Shown piece after piece: positions 34,976 through 34,978 of a stretch of DNA of 34,978 nt. The notes under the pieces were generated by a model. The model worked only from the letters and a program-made list of their open reading frames with translations, was not told where the DNA came from and ran no database searches. The stretch covers positions 1 through 34,978 of the forward strand of contig CADAQF010000031.1 in assembly GCA_902790015.1 (NCBI GenBank), read 5' to 3'. Positions within the stretch are counted from its first letter, which is position 1; the number at the start of each line of letters is the position of its first letter. Made by a program: the position numbers and the translations under genes. The DNA comes from an uncultured Eubacteriales bacterium (GTDB lineage: Bacteria > Bacillota > Clostridia > Christensenellales > Aristaeellaceae).

Positions 34976-34978
34976 CAT

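Overview
The window comes from a high-GC, low-redundancy Gram-positive chromosome, most likely a gut or rumen Clostridia. Three things suggest this: a CIRCE-controlled hrcA-grpE-dnaK-dnaJ operon, the Firmicutes-type cmk-plsC pair with mreB, and A/G-rich Shine-Dalgarno sites with TTGACA/TATAAT-like promoters. Intergenic palindromic repeats of the kind seen in gut Clostridia are also abundant. The exact family cannot be fixed from sequence alone. No tRNA, rRNA, CRISPR array, transposase or integrase was seen.

Layout. 1-2731: a YgjP-type metallopeptidase and an EstA/S-formylglutathione-hydrolase-type esterase in a bed of repeats. 2732-5356 (minus): a histidine kinase, an OmpR-type response regulator and a DUF4342 membrane protein. 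6210-9636 (minus): a four-gene sugar-acid operon (small and large UxaA-type dehydratase subunits, an SDR and a ferredoxin-like aldo/keto reductase) with its own promoter. 10118-13930 (minus): a three-gene operon encoding a ZorA-like MotA/TolQ-type stator, a ZorB-like MotB/OmpA partner and an anchored VanX-type D-Ala-D-Ala dipeptidase. Divergent from it is a gene for a protein made of 21-residue repeats; the shared promoter region holds two identical-type palindromes. 14561-15489: a hairpin-rich segment and a secreted CBM-like protein. 15606-21270 (minus): recQ, an unknown anchored protein and secA. 21867-23165: enolase. 23494-28908 (minus): a GH29 alpha-L-fucosidase, a DUF2974 lipase-like protein, mreB, plsC and cmk. 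29873-34975: the heat-shock operon.

Three things stand out. First, dnaK is interrupted by a perfect 28-bp tandem duplication that shifts the frame; removing one copy restores a normal 612-residue DnaK. Second, the ZorAB-like motor is tied translationally to a cell-wall D,D-dipeptidase, with none of the known Zorya effectors beside it. Third, nearly every long intergenic gap holds members of three palindromic repeat families (here called A, B and C). Their stems show compensatory base changes between copies, and A sits at the same place inside B at several loci, as a nested insertion would. The repeats lie mainly between divergent promoters (secA/eno, cmk/hrcA) and at gene ends.
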